The position numbers and the translations under genes are program-made. Positions 1-6,013 of a stretch of 6,723 bases of DNA are shown piece by piece. Position 1 is the stretch's first letter, and the number at the start of each line of letters is the position of its first letter. The notes under the pieces were generated by a model that did no database searches, was not told the origin of the DNA, and saw only the letters and a list, made by a program, of their open reading frames with translations. The stretch comes from Candidatus Aminicenantota bacterium (lineage in GTDB: Bacteria; Acidobacteriota; Aminicenantia; UBA2199), in assembly GCA_020355945.1 (NCBI GenBank), contig CP070627.1, positions 1,701,660 through 1,708,382 on the forward strand, in the 5' to 3' direction.

Positions 1-1
1 C

Positions 2-64
2 CGGTTAAAACGAATGGCCCAACTGGCAGAGAATTCCATTAGCGGCGGTCCTCTTAATCGATAA
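2..64 (+). CDS. possible C-terminal end of a plus-strand gene (partial)
   Basis: The frame starting at base 2 is open from the window edge to a TAA at 62-64 and reads RLKRMAQLAENSISGGPLNR. The composition is ordinary for a protein C-terminus, but 20 codons are too few to identify a family. It would be convergent with the rhuM remnant on the minus strand. The minus strand of the same stretch has an alternative: an ATG at 39-37 behind an AGAGGA-like site, reading out of the window as MEFSASWAIRFNR. I cannot decide between them; the plus-strand reading is slightly preferred because it needs no long spacing between the ribosome site and the start. Confidence 0.3.
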   Translation, partial: RLKRMAQLAENSISGGPLNR

Positions 65-111
65 TCACCGTATATGCCCGCTTATTTTTTTTTGCCGCGT
101 CTTTGCCTGTT

Positions 112-520
112 TCACCGTTTAGGCTTCCCTTTTTTTTCCAACTCTTTCACAGCAAGATCAAAATCAGAAATCATAGTTTTACTTCGTTCCGCCCTATATT
201 TATCAAACTCCGCTTCTGCTTTTTGGGCCGCAGTTTCGGCACTCACATTTCCGGCATGGGTCAAAAGTTCTTTTTCACTCAGTTTCAGAAAATCATCCAA
301 TTTGGCAATCCAATCTTTCATCTTCATCAAGCGACCGTTGGTGGCTTGTAATTCGGCAAAATCAAGATACAGCGAAACAATCAGGTTGAGTTGCTGTAAC
401 TCCTTTTCCGTAAGGTAGTTCTTTATTATAAAAATTGGTGGGTTTGGTAGAAAATTCGGAAATTCCGAATTTTCTCATAGTAGATTCTTTTTCAAGTTCT
501 TTCTCTTCATATACAGCAAT
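112..520 (-). pseudogene. RhuM-family protein remnant with internal deletion and frameshift
   Basis: Two pieces of one gene can be read. From about 520 down to 425, one frame gives an N-terminal segment including KELEKESTMRKFGISEF and then TKPTNFYN, which I recognise as the RhuM pattern that normally continues as 'LD.IISVGYR'. At about 424 the match breaks and the next register takes over: KNYLTEKELQQLNLIVSLYL, then DFAELQ, MKMKDWIAKLDDFL, LTHAGNVSAE and a lysine-rich end, stopping at TGA (114-112). This is the normal RhuM C-terminus of about 103 residues. An intact member is about 330-350 residues, so roughly 150 internal residues are missing, as is the extreme N-terminus. The N-terminal piece lies in the same register as the upstream large gene, directly after its stop codon, with no own start visible. 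RhuM proteins are of uncertain biochemical role and often lie in islands beside toxin-antitoxin or restriction genes. The family call rests on remembered motifs. Confidence 0.72.
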
Positions 521-556
521 TCTTCTTTCTAAAAATCTCTTCGTGTTTATTGGCGT

Positions 557-3500
557 TCATTCGCGGTTAATTAAAACAGTGGAATGCGGCAAGGGAAAGC
601 GATTATTTCCATCATCGTGGTATACCGTCCATTCACCCAAATCAGGATTCCAGCGCCTGGCCCAGACGTGTAATTCTTGATTCTCAAAATCTAAGGTAAT
701 TATATGATAGGTATTGATATCCTCTTCGCCTTTTTCGCCGTATAGGCTGCCGGTTCCAATTGATACATAACCTCCCGAAGAAGAAAATAGTTTTTGTTTT
801 TTCACTATTTTTGTTTTGTGAATATGACCGTGCAGATGAATGATACCATACCGTTCCATAAGGGTGGTATAATCTTCAAATTCGTTTTCAGCCAGCCAGT
901 TGACCGGGTGATGGGTAAGCAAAATTACCAGTTCGCCCTTCTGGACATTCCCCGGCTTGCCCTGAAAATAAGCTTCATGGAATTGGTGGGTACCCATGCG
1001 GATTTTGCCGTATTCGCTGAATTCTTTGAGACAAAACAAAGCGGAATTAAGTCCGATAATGCGCACTGGAAAATCCTGCAATTTCCTGGAATACCAGGGC
1101 TTAGGAGAACCGCTCCGTTTATCTGTGAGGGTAAGTGAGTTGACATAACCGGAGCTTTTCACGAACTCATAATAATATTTAAATTTTTCTTGGAATTCGC
1201 AGTAATTTTCAAAGTTGCTGAGCACCCCGGTATCAATATTGATTTTGTTATCCCGAACCTCTTCAATAGTGGTTTTGCCTTTATCGGAAATGTATTCGTA
1301 TTCATGAACGTCGTGGTTTCCCGGGATGATGAAAAGGTGGTCTTTGGAACAGCCGGTGGTATTTAATATATCATTTATCTTTTCATTTATGGATTCGTAT
1401 TGGTTTTTCTGGCCGGATTGGGCAATGTCACCTGTAAGGCAGATGGAGTGGATTTTTTTGTTGTTTTGCTGCGCACGCCATTTTTGTATATCCCGGAGGA
1501 ATTCATGGAATATGCAAGTAATGGTGGGGTCTTTTTCAAGGGCATAATGGATATCTGAGATGTGAAGGATATTGAGGTTTTGTGAGGAGAATGGTTTAAC
1601 GGAGATGGTCTTTTTTTCTGGTAAAATCCTGTCAATGCTAAGCTTCGGCGTGGAGCGTTGGCAAATTTTATCGATGGCTTTTGCGGCTGTTCTACTGACA
1701 AGTATATCACTGGGAAAGGGCCGCAGAAGATGAATGCGATCACTGAGCAAGGGTTGCAGGAGAGGGATGTGTTCAGTGGTACCTATGAACCCCAACGCAT
1801 CGGCGGCGGCGCAGCGCACATCTTCAGCTTTGTTTCTCAGCAGGGGTGCCAGGAAAGAAATATCTTGGGATTTAAATATTTTGGCCAATGCATCTCTAGC
1901 GGCCCACTGGACACGAATATTCTTATCCCTGAGCAGGGGGGCCAGGAGTGGAATATTTTTGGATATACCAATCTTCCCCAACGCTTCGGCAGCTACGCAA
2001 CGCACATCTTCATCTTTATCCCTGAGCAGGGGGCCTAGGAGTGGAATATTTTTGGATGTACCAATCTTCCCCAGCGCTTCGGCTGTTGCGCGGCGCATAT
2101 CTTTATCCCTGAGCAAAGGTTCTTGGAGGGGAATATCGCCAGCTTTAACGATGTCCCTCAACACATCCTCAGCGGTGCGTCGGACAAAATCATTTTTATC
2201 ACTGAGCAGGGGTACCAGAAGATGAATATCGTTCGACGTGCCAATCTTCCCCAACGCTCTTGCGGCAGCGCGGCGTACATCTTCATCTTTATCCCTGAGC
2301 AGGTTTTCCAGGATAGGAATATGTTCCAATGTGCCGATCTTCCCCAAAGTTTCGGTAGCTGAACTGCGGACATAACTAACTTCATCCCTGAGCAAAGGTT
2401 CCAGTAGAGGAATATCTTTCGATGTACTGTTTTTTCCCAACGCTACTGTGGCAGCGCCCCTGAAATCACAATCCATATCACCAAGCAGATTTTTCAGGAG
2501 GGGAATATCTTTGGCTTTACAAATTTTCTTTAGCGCTTCGGCTGCACTACTGGTAATATCCCAATCCTCATCCCTGATCTGCGATTCGATAATACTGAGG
2601 ATGAATTTACGCTGCTCATCATTGCTCTTGTTGAATTTATCATTATTTGACAAGAAATAATTTAAATATTTTTTATTATTATTTAACAATTCCCTTAACT
2701 GCTTATATATTCTTTGGATGAATTTAAGATCAGCACTAGCATCCGACATCAGGAAAACAGTAAAAATAAATTTTAGCTCACATATGAGATCCACTTTTTT
2801 ACTATCGGTCTGATAAATCGAATCAATTATGACCTCTACTTTTTGCGGGTCTTTCTCCAAACCCACAAAAAACCGCATCACCTCATACCACACATCATGG
2901 TAAAAAAAAGTGATATCGCCTACGAGTTTCCTGAATAATTGGGGTTGTTGATAATACATGTACCTCGCAGCAAAATAGGCTTGAAACGATTGATGACGAA
3001 ATACGATTTTTTGCTCCCTGTCCTCGAATAACTCCAATATAATCCCGATGTTAAGCAATGCTTCCTTTTTCTCCGGGGTTTCACAGTATTGCACCAGTTT
3101 ATCCTTCTCGATTTCCAGTATTTTGTTTTCTGCCAGGGAAAAAAAAGCGATCTTTTCCAGTGCTTGTTCCAGCTCATTGTCGATAAAATGACGAATGGAC
3201 AAAGAGTCTTGCCAGAACCGCGGTTTGCTTCTCTCCTGGTCAATCAATATCCTCGTGAATTCAGTGTATAAATCCGCACGATTCCATAATTTTGAGGCTT
3301 TATACCTCTTTTCCGTAATGGTTTTAAGCATTTCCAGCAGCACCGGCACCGTAACTAATTCCCTGGTGGCAGTAATGTGCCCTTCCAGCTTTTTATAATT
3401 TTCCTCTCCCAGGTAGTGCCGGACTTCATCCTCTTCAGGCAGTTTCAAACTGATTTTTTTAAAAACTGTTTTTACTTTATCCGCTGTATTTTGCCGCGAC

Positions 3501-4492
3501 GACAGGAGGATTTTCGCTTTTTTATAATAGTGGTATCTATCGTGGATTTGCAGCGACGCTGCAATATCATCCACATCCCTGGCCTGGTCCAGTGCGTCCA
3601 GCAGCACACAGAGATTATCCCATTCTCCATGCACCACAGCAGTCTGCGAATTGTTAAAAAATGATTCCACTCGCTGATGGATAAAATTCGCAATACTGCC
3701 TTCGCGGTTATTTAAAGCGATACAGGTGGTCAATAACGGCACAAAAGGATAATCACCGGCCCGGTCCAGGAGCACACAGGCTGCATAGTTGAGAAAGGTT
3801 GTTTTCCCCATACCTGAAGGATTCACCAGGATATAATTGTTTTCGTCCGTTAAAACCGTTTCCAATTTCACCGTTTCCCAAACCCATTGTATCCGCTTTT
3901 CTCTTACTTTTCCTGTTTTTTCATCCTTTACATCCACTTCTTTTTCTACTTCCTGTTCCAGGTCCAATTTCATATGGTATTGGTGCTTGATGGTGGTGTT
4001 TAATAATTCGTCCAGCTCGGCTTTTCTTTTTCCCAGGACCTCCTCCCTGGTCATCGTGGTGACCTGCATCAGTACAGGTTCTTTTTCATCTGCCGTAGCA
4101 GAGCCAACAGCCGTTAGCAGCCGCTTCCTGGCCTCTGCTTCTTTCATACCAAACAGGTTGGTATATATCACCGCACCCAAAACCTTTTCCACTTCGCAGG
4201 AATCGATACGAAGGAGCATAACGGCTTTGGTGCCACCGCTTGAGAATTTTTCTATGACAGCCTTCCAGGAAACAGCATCCCCTACCTCCTGGATAAACCG
4301 CTCCGAAATCAGCACCAACACACTATTGGAAATAGTAGTCATATGTTCTACTTTTTCAATAGGGTTTTGTCCGGGAAGGAAATCCCAGGAATCCATGAGT
4401 ATTGAGAATGGTACTTCTTTAAGAACGCCAGCGATCCACCGTGCTGCCAGTTCGTCATTGTGGTGATAGGTAATAAAAAAATCAGCTTTCAT
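557..4492 (-). CDS. TIR-NACHT-HEAT-metallophosphoesterase fusion, NLR-like STAND defence protein
   Basis: This 1311-residue protein has four parts. Residues 3-125 form a TIR domain (DFFITYHHND at the start, DSWDFLPGQNP at 34-44, VLVLISERF at 58-66). A charged linker covers 130-215. The NACHT NTPase covers about 216-520: Walker A NPSGMGKTT (224-232), Walker B LCVLLDALDQ (294-303), sensor-like LLSSR (329-333) and the NACHT-type FRHQSFQAYFAA (498-509). HEAT repeats run from 641 to about 945 with a 31-residue period. The C-terminus (972-1290) is a calcineurin-like phosphoesterase with every metal-binding motif: DIH (980-982), GD (1021-1022), GNHD (1058-1061), HH (1194-1195) and GHIH (1222-1225). 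NACHT/STAND proteins are ATP-driven oligomerising switches; TIR domains often cleave NAD+; MPE domains are metal-dependent phosphodiesterases or nucleases. I infer a cytoplasmic immune sensor that kills or arrests the cell on sensing an invader. No signal peptide or membrane segment is seen. The Walker A first position is Asn rather than Gly. The ATG at 4492 is chosen because the TIR beta-strand starts at once and ATGA overlaps a leader ORF; its ribosome site (AGGAA) is very close. Domain calls are strong; the defence role is inference. Confidence 0.95.
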   Translation of the reverse strand: MKADFFITYHHNDELAARWIAGVLKEVPFSILMDSWDFLPGQNPIEKVEHMTTISNSVLVLISERFIQEVGDAVSWKAVIEKFSSGGTKAVMLLRIDSCEVEKVLGAVIYTNLFGMKEAEARKRLLTAVGSATADEKEPVLMQVTTMTREEVLGKRKAELDELLNTTIKHQYHMKLDLEQEVEKEVDVKDEKTGKVREKRIQWVWETVKLETVLTDENNYILVNPSGMGKTTFLNYAACVLLDRAGDYPFVPLLTTCIALNNREGSIANFIHQRVESFFNNSQTAVVHGEWDNLCVLLDALDQARDVDDIAASLQIHDRYHYYKKAKILLSSRQNTADKVKTVFKKISLKLPEEDEVRHYLGEENYKKLEGHITATRELVTVPVLLEMLKTITEKRYKASKLWNRADLYTEFTRILIDQERSKPRFWQDSLSIRHFIDNELEQALEKIAFFSLAENKILEIEKDKLVQYCETPEKKEALLNIGIILELFEDREQKIVFRHQSFQAYFAARYMYYQQPQLFRKLVGDITFFYHDVWYEVMRFFVGLEKDPQKVEVIIDSIYQTDSKKVDLICELKFIFTVFLMSDASADLKFIQRIYKQLRELLNNNKKYLNYFLSNNDKFNKSNDEQRKFILSIIESQIRDEDWDITSSAAEALKKICKAKDIPLLKNLLGDMDCDFRGAATVALGKNSTSKDIPLLEPLLRDEVSYVRSSATETLGKIGTLEHIPILENLLRDKDEDVRRAAARALGKIGTSNDIHLLVPLLSDKNDFVRRTAEDVLRDIVKAGDIPLQEPLLRDKDMRRATAEALGKIGTSKNIPLLGPLLRDKDEDVRCVAAEALGKIGISKNIPLLAPLLRDKNIRVQWAARDALAKIFKSQDISFLAPLLRNKAEDVRCAAADALGFIGTTEHIPLLQPLLSDRIHLLRPFPSDILVSRTAAKAIDKICQRSTPKLSIDRILPEKKTISVKPFSSQNLNILHISDIHYALEKDPTITCIFHEFLRDIQKWRAQQNNKKIHSICLTGDIAQSGQKNQYESINEKINDILNTTGCSKDHLFIIPGNHDVHEYEYISDKGKTTIEEVRDNKINIDTGVLSNFENYCEFQEKFKYYYEFVKSSGYVNSLTLTDKRSGSPKPWYSRKLQDFPVRIIGLNSALFCLKEFSEYGKIRMGTHQFHEAYFQGKPGNVQKGELVILLTHHPVNWLAENEFEDYTTLMERYGIIHLHGHIHKTKIVKKQKLFSSSGGYVSIGTGSLYGEKGEEDINTYHIITLDFENQELHVWARRWNPDLGEWTVYHDDGNNRFPLPHSTVLINRE
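1658..2572 (-). repeat. 93-bp tandem repeats encoding the HEAT array
   Basis: Ten 31-residue units lie inside the large gene, on the pattern D-K-D-x-D-V-R-x-x-A-A-x-A-L-G-K-I-G followed by DIPLL and PLLR. Units 2-4, 6, 7 and 9 are closest; units 1, 5 and 8 are more diverged and unit 10 is degenerate. Similarity is visible in the DNA too: TCCCTGAGCAGGGGG near 1926 recurs 93 bp later near 2019, each copy followed by GGAATATTTTTGGAT. Unit 6 (DKDMRRATAEAL, residues 796-807) is two residues shorter than its neighbours, an in-frame 6-bp loss. HEAT/PBS-lyase-type repeats form alpha solenoids for protein or nucleic-acid binding; here they probably form the sensing part. Confidence 0.9.
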
Positions 4493-4521
4493 TTCCTGTA
4501 ATCTCTCTTCTTCGTACGCAT
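4489..4521 (-). CDS. 10-codon leader ORF overlapping the TIR-NACHT start
   Basis: On the minus strand an ATG at 4521-4519 follows AAGGA with about seven bases of spacing, a better ribosome site than that of the large gene itself. It encodes MRTKKRDYRK and its TGA shares bases with the ATG of the large gene (ATGA, 4492-4489). Such an arrangement can couple translation, so that ribosomes finishing the leader restart on the long gene. Whether it is translated is inference; it is very short and could be chance. Confidence 0.35.
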   Translation of the reverse strand: MRTKKRDYRK

Positions 4522-4576
4522 TTAATTCCTTTTTTTATAAAATTTGCTTCGGTCTATTTTATGTTTCTTGTTAAGC

Positions 4577-5077
4577 CTAAGCTCTTAAATAGTCAATAAG
4601 GGCATCGCTTAAGTAATATCCTTTCTTTTTCATTTCATTGAAAACCTTAACGGCGTCGTCTATCCACCCTCTTTTTTCAAGAGTTTTCAAAAGCCAAACT
4701 GTTCCCACCACGTAGATTCCCAATTTTTCCGCAGCTTTTCGACCTGATTTCTCATCGATTATTAAAAGGACTTTATTCCTATCCTCAATTAAAGTATAGG
4801 AAAGTAGTATAGAAGATTTCTCTCCATCGTTTAGCAATTGAACCGTTTCTTTAATCTTTTTATTGTCAATTTGGTTCAGTTCACGTAATTCACGTACTTC
4901 GATAAAGCCTCCGATATTTTCTTTTATGGAATCGTTTTCCGGGGATTTCTTTGAAAAGACCTCAATATAAACCTCTCCTGTAATGATCAACTGATTAAAA
5001 AGTTTTTTCAATACATTGAGGATTCCCGCTTTGGCAAATGCCAACAAAGGACCGGTATCGATAATGACTTTCTTCAA
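4577..5077 (-). CDS. PIN-domain-like (DUF3368-type) toxin ribonuclease
   Basis: This 166-residue protein opens with KKVIIDTGPLLAFAKAGIL, the classic first strand and helix of DUF3368/PIN proteins (Asp7 as first acid). Further hallmarks are the glutamates at 35 and 39 (TGEVYIEV), NDGE (83-86) and LLIIDEKSGRKAAEKLG (104-120), giving the acidic residues Asp7, Glu86 and Asp108 expected to hold Mg2+ or Mn2+ for RNA cleavage. The GTVWLLKTLEKRG segment is also typical of the family. The start is a TTG at 5077-5075 that overlaps the antitoxin stop (TTGA), so translation is coupled. PIN toxins cleave RNA and are held by the upstream antitoxin; UPF0175 plus DUF3368 is a recurring pair. It looks intact. 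The large TIR-NACHT gene starts 84 bp downstream on the same strand with no clear terminator between. RNA cleavage is inferred from the family. Confidence 0.88.
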   Translation of the reverse strand: MKKVIIDTGPLLAFAKAGILNVLKKLFNQLIITGEVYIEVFSKKSPENDSIKENIGGFIEVRELRELNQIDNKKIKETVQLLNDGEKSSILLSYTLIEDRNKVLLIIDEKSGRKAAEKLGIYVVGTVWLLKTLEKRGWIDDAVKVFNEMKKKGYYLSDALIDYLRA

Positions 5078-5361
5078 TTTTCCAGGAATTTTTGCAGATT
5101 CTTTTCATCCTTTGATAATTCTTCAGCTATTTCATCATCGGAGTAATTAAAGACACTCACCCCATACATACTGCACTTTTCCAAAAACTCTCTCCTGGAG
5201 ATTCCAGCTAGTTCCGAAGCCTTACCGGAAGAGAGTTTTCCAAGTTCAAACATCTTGATAGCTGCCATTAATACGATTTCGGACACCAATTCTTCAGGTG
5301 TTTTTTTTATCGAAAGCAGAAAGTCTTCCGTTATATTTAAAACCAGGGGCTGTACGTTCAT
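5074..5361 (-). CDS. UPF0175-family antitoxin
   Basis: This 95-residue protein fits UPF0175: an N-terminal strand (LVLNITEDFLLSI), a helix with EELVSEIVLMAAIKMFELGK, then SSGKASELAGISRREFLEKC, a helix-turn-helix-like segment, followed by an acidic tail DDEIAEELSKDEKNLQKFLE. UPF0175 proteins are found beside PIN/DUF3368 toxins and are presumed DNA-binding antitoxins that neutralise the toxin and repress their own operon. The ATG at 5361 has AGGAG seven bases upstream (5373-5369) and a near-consensus promoter. It is the first gene of the minus-strand unit; its stop overlaps the toxin start. Family assignment is firm by motif, function is by association. Confidence 0.88.
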   Translation of the reverse strand: MNVQPLVLNITEDFLLSIKKTPEELVSEIVLMAAIKMFELGKLSSGKASELAGISRREFLEKCSMYGVSVFNYSDDEIAEELSKDEKNLQKFLEN

Positions 5362-5368
5362 TTTGTTT

Positions 5369-5410
5369 CTCCTGTAGTTAAAATATATAATTCTTATTGA
5401 TTTTTGTCAA
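5369..5410 (-). promoter_or_regulatory. promoter and ribosome site of the UPF0175-PIN operon
   Basis: On the minus strand TTGACA (5410-5405) is followed after exactly 17 bases by TATATT (5387-5382), close to the sigma-70 consensus. AGGAG lies at 5373-5369, seven bases before the ATG at 5361. It probably drives the antitoxin, the toxin and possibly the large gene beyond. Confidence 0.82.
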
Positions 5411-5431
5411 GCAAAAAGATGAATAAAAAAA

Positions 5432-5522
5432 AATAGGGAAAACTTTTACCTCTGGCGGCCAGGGGGCTCTTTTCGAGAAAACCGCCCCCTGGACCGTGAA
5501 ACATCCGCAAAAGCTTTTTATT
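5432..5522. repeat. imperfect inverted-repeat element with GC-rich core hairpin (REP/MITE-like)
   Basis: The core is a perfect 9-bp stem, CCAGGGGGC (5459-5467) with GCCCCCTGG (5484-5492). The 16-base loop can itself fold as TTTTC/GAAAA. Outside the core, both sides carry AATA and CTTTT-type blocks in inverted order, so the dyad extends imperfectly to about 91 bp. It lies between two divergent promoters, so it is not placed as a terminator for either. A small palindromic intergenic repeat or a non-autonomous mobile element is likely; no transposase is present. Confidence 0.6.
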
Positions 5523-5551
5523 ATTATGGCGTGGATTTTGTGAAGCACTGC

Positions 5552-5580
5552 TTGACAAATAAAGGCAATTGGTTTATATT
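5552..5580 (+). promoter_or_regulatory. sigma-70-type promoter of the truncated gene at 5606
   Basis: TTGACA (5552-5557), a 17-base spacer and TATATT (5575-5580) match the same pair of boxes as the UPF0175 promoter on the other strand. A start follows at 5606 behind AAGGAG. The control region is therefore intact although the gene it served is not. Confidence 0.75.
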
Positions 5581-5605
5581 TCCTCTATCAAATCAAGGAG
5601 CGAAC

Positions 5606-5746
5606 ATGTTTCTGGCACCGTTGAATTACGATAAATACTTTAATAAAGTCCTTTCCAATGAAAAAAGAGGGGGGACAGGCAAGATAAATCCCAGGCAAGG
5701 CAAATTAAATTCAGGATTTGTTGACAAAAAGTTTAACTCGCGTTAA
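5606..5746 (+). pseudogene. truncated gene, intact start of a possible PD-(D/E)XK/Rpn-like family protein
   Basis: An excellent ribosome site (AAGGAG, five bases before ATG 5606) begins a 46-codon frame ending at TAA 5744-5746. The first 20 residues, MFLAPLNYDKYFNKVLSNEK, resemble the opening of a group of PD-(D/E)XK nuclease-related or Rpn-like putative transposases that start 'LNYD.FFKKVFS' and run to about 250-300 residues. After that the sequence becomes low-complexity and basic, with GGGGGACAGGC at 5670-5680, and shows no family likeness. I read it as the head of a gene whose body has been deleted, with a chance tail. Its stop codon lies inside the promoter of the next gene. The family recognition is from memory and weak. 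Confidence 0.45.
5670..5680 (+). repeat. GGGGGACAGGC motif, copy 1
   Basis: This 11-base motif sits where the recognisable coding sequence of the gene at 5606 stops. An identical copy is at 6249-6259, after the recognisable part of the mazF remnant. It may be a scar or end sequence of a small mobile element. Confidence 0.4.
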
Positions 5747-5749
5747 ACT
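5721..5749 (+). promoter_or_regulatory. mazE promoter with internal palindromic operator
   Basis: TTGACA (5721-5726) is followed 17 bases later by TAAACT (5744-5749), a fair -10 box. Between them lies a perfect inverted repeat, GTTTAAC (5731-5737), TCGC, GTTAAAC (5742-5748), which also covers most of the -10 box. Antitoxins of the AbrB/MazE fold repress their own operons by binding such palindromes, so this is very likely the autoregulatory operator. The promoter begins before the stop codon of the preceding truncated gene. Confidence 0.75.
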
Positions 5750-5767
5750 ATAAAGCGGGGGTAAAAA

Positions 5768-6013
5768 ATGGAAGTAAAAATACGCAATATCGGCAATTCA
5801 ATGGGGATCATTTTTCCAAAACAGATTACCAAAATAATGAATTTTCATGTTGAAGATGTGATTGAATTGGATGTTGATGCAGAAAGAAAACGCCTGATTA
5901 TGGAGCGAAAGAAAAATTCGCTGAGAGAAAATCTTTTAGATGGAATTATGGCCAGCCAGGAAGATAACCTTGCCTTTGTCAATGATTTTGATGAATTGGA
6001 GGGTGAAATATGA
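5768..6013 (+). CDS. mazE: MazE/AbrB-type antitoxin (SpoVT-AbrB domain)
   Basis: This 81-residue protein has the typical swapped-hairpin DNA-binding domain at residues 1-48: MEVKIRNIGNSMGIIFPKQI, then a segment with DVIELDVD. The 'IGNSMGIIFPK' stretch matches the MazE signature 'WGNS.G.riPk'. The acidic C-terminal tail (LDGIMASQEDNLAF, DFDELEGE) fits the toxin-binding arm that blocks the MazF RNA site. The start ATG 5768 follows a GGGGG stretch and the promoter with a palindromic operator. The stop overlaps the next gene (ATGA at 6010-6013). The gene is intact while its partner toxin is damaged, so it is now an orphan antitoxin that may still act as a repressor. Confidence 0.87.
   Translation: MEVKIRNIGNSMGIIFPKQITKIMNFHVEDVIELDVDAERKRLIMERKKNSLRENLLDGIMASQEDNLAFVNDFDELEGEI

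Noticed and set aside
74..418. A 114-codon plus-strand open frame
   Set aside because: It is antisense to the rhuM C-terminal sequence, which has recognisable family motifs on the minus strand.
1734..2225. Plus-strand open frame with repeated LSRG segments
   Set aside because: Its periodicity is the antisense reflection of the 93-bp HEAT-coding units.
3837..4466. A 209-codon plus-strand open frame opposite the TIR/linker coding region
   Set aside because: It is antisense to clear TIR and NACHT sequence, is Ser/Thr/Phe-rich without family motifs, and has no suitable ribosome site. It is a mirror of the real gene.
4493..4576. Possible separate promoter for the TIR-NACHT gene (TTTATAAAA near 4540)
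   Set aside because: A TATAAA -10-like string exists but no acceptable -35 box lies 16-18 bases upstream; AT-richness alone explains it.
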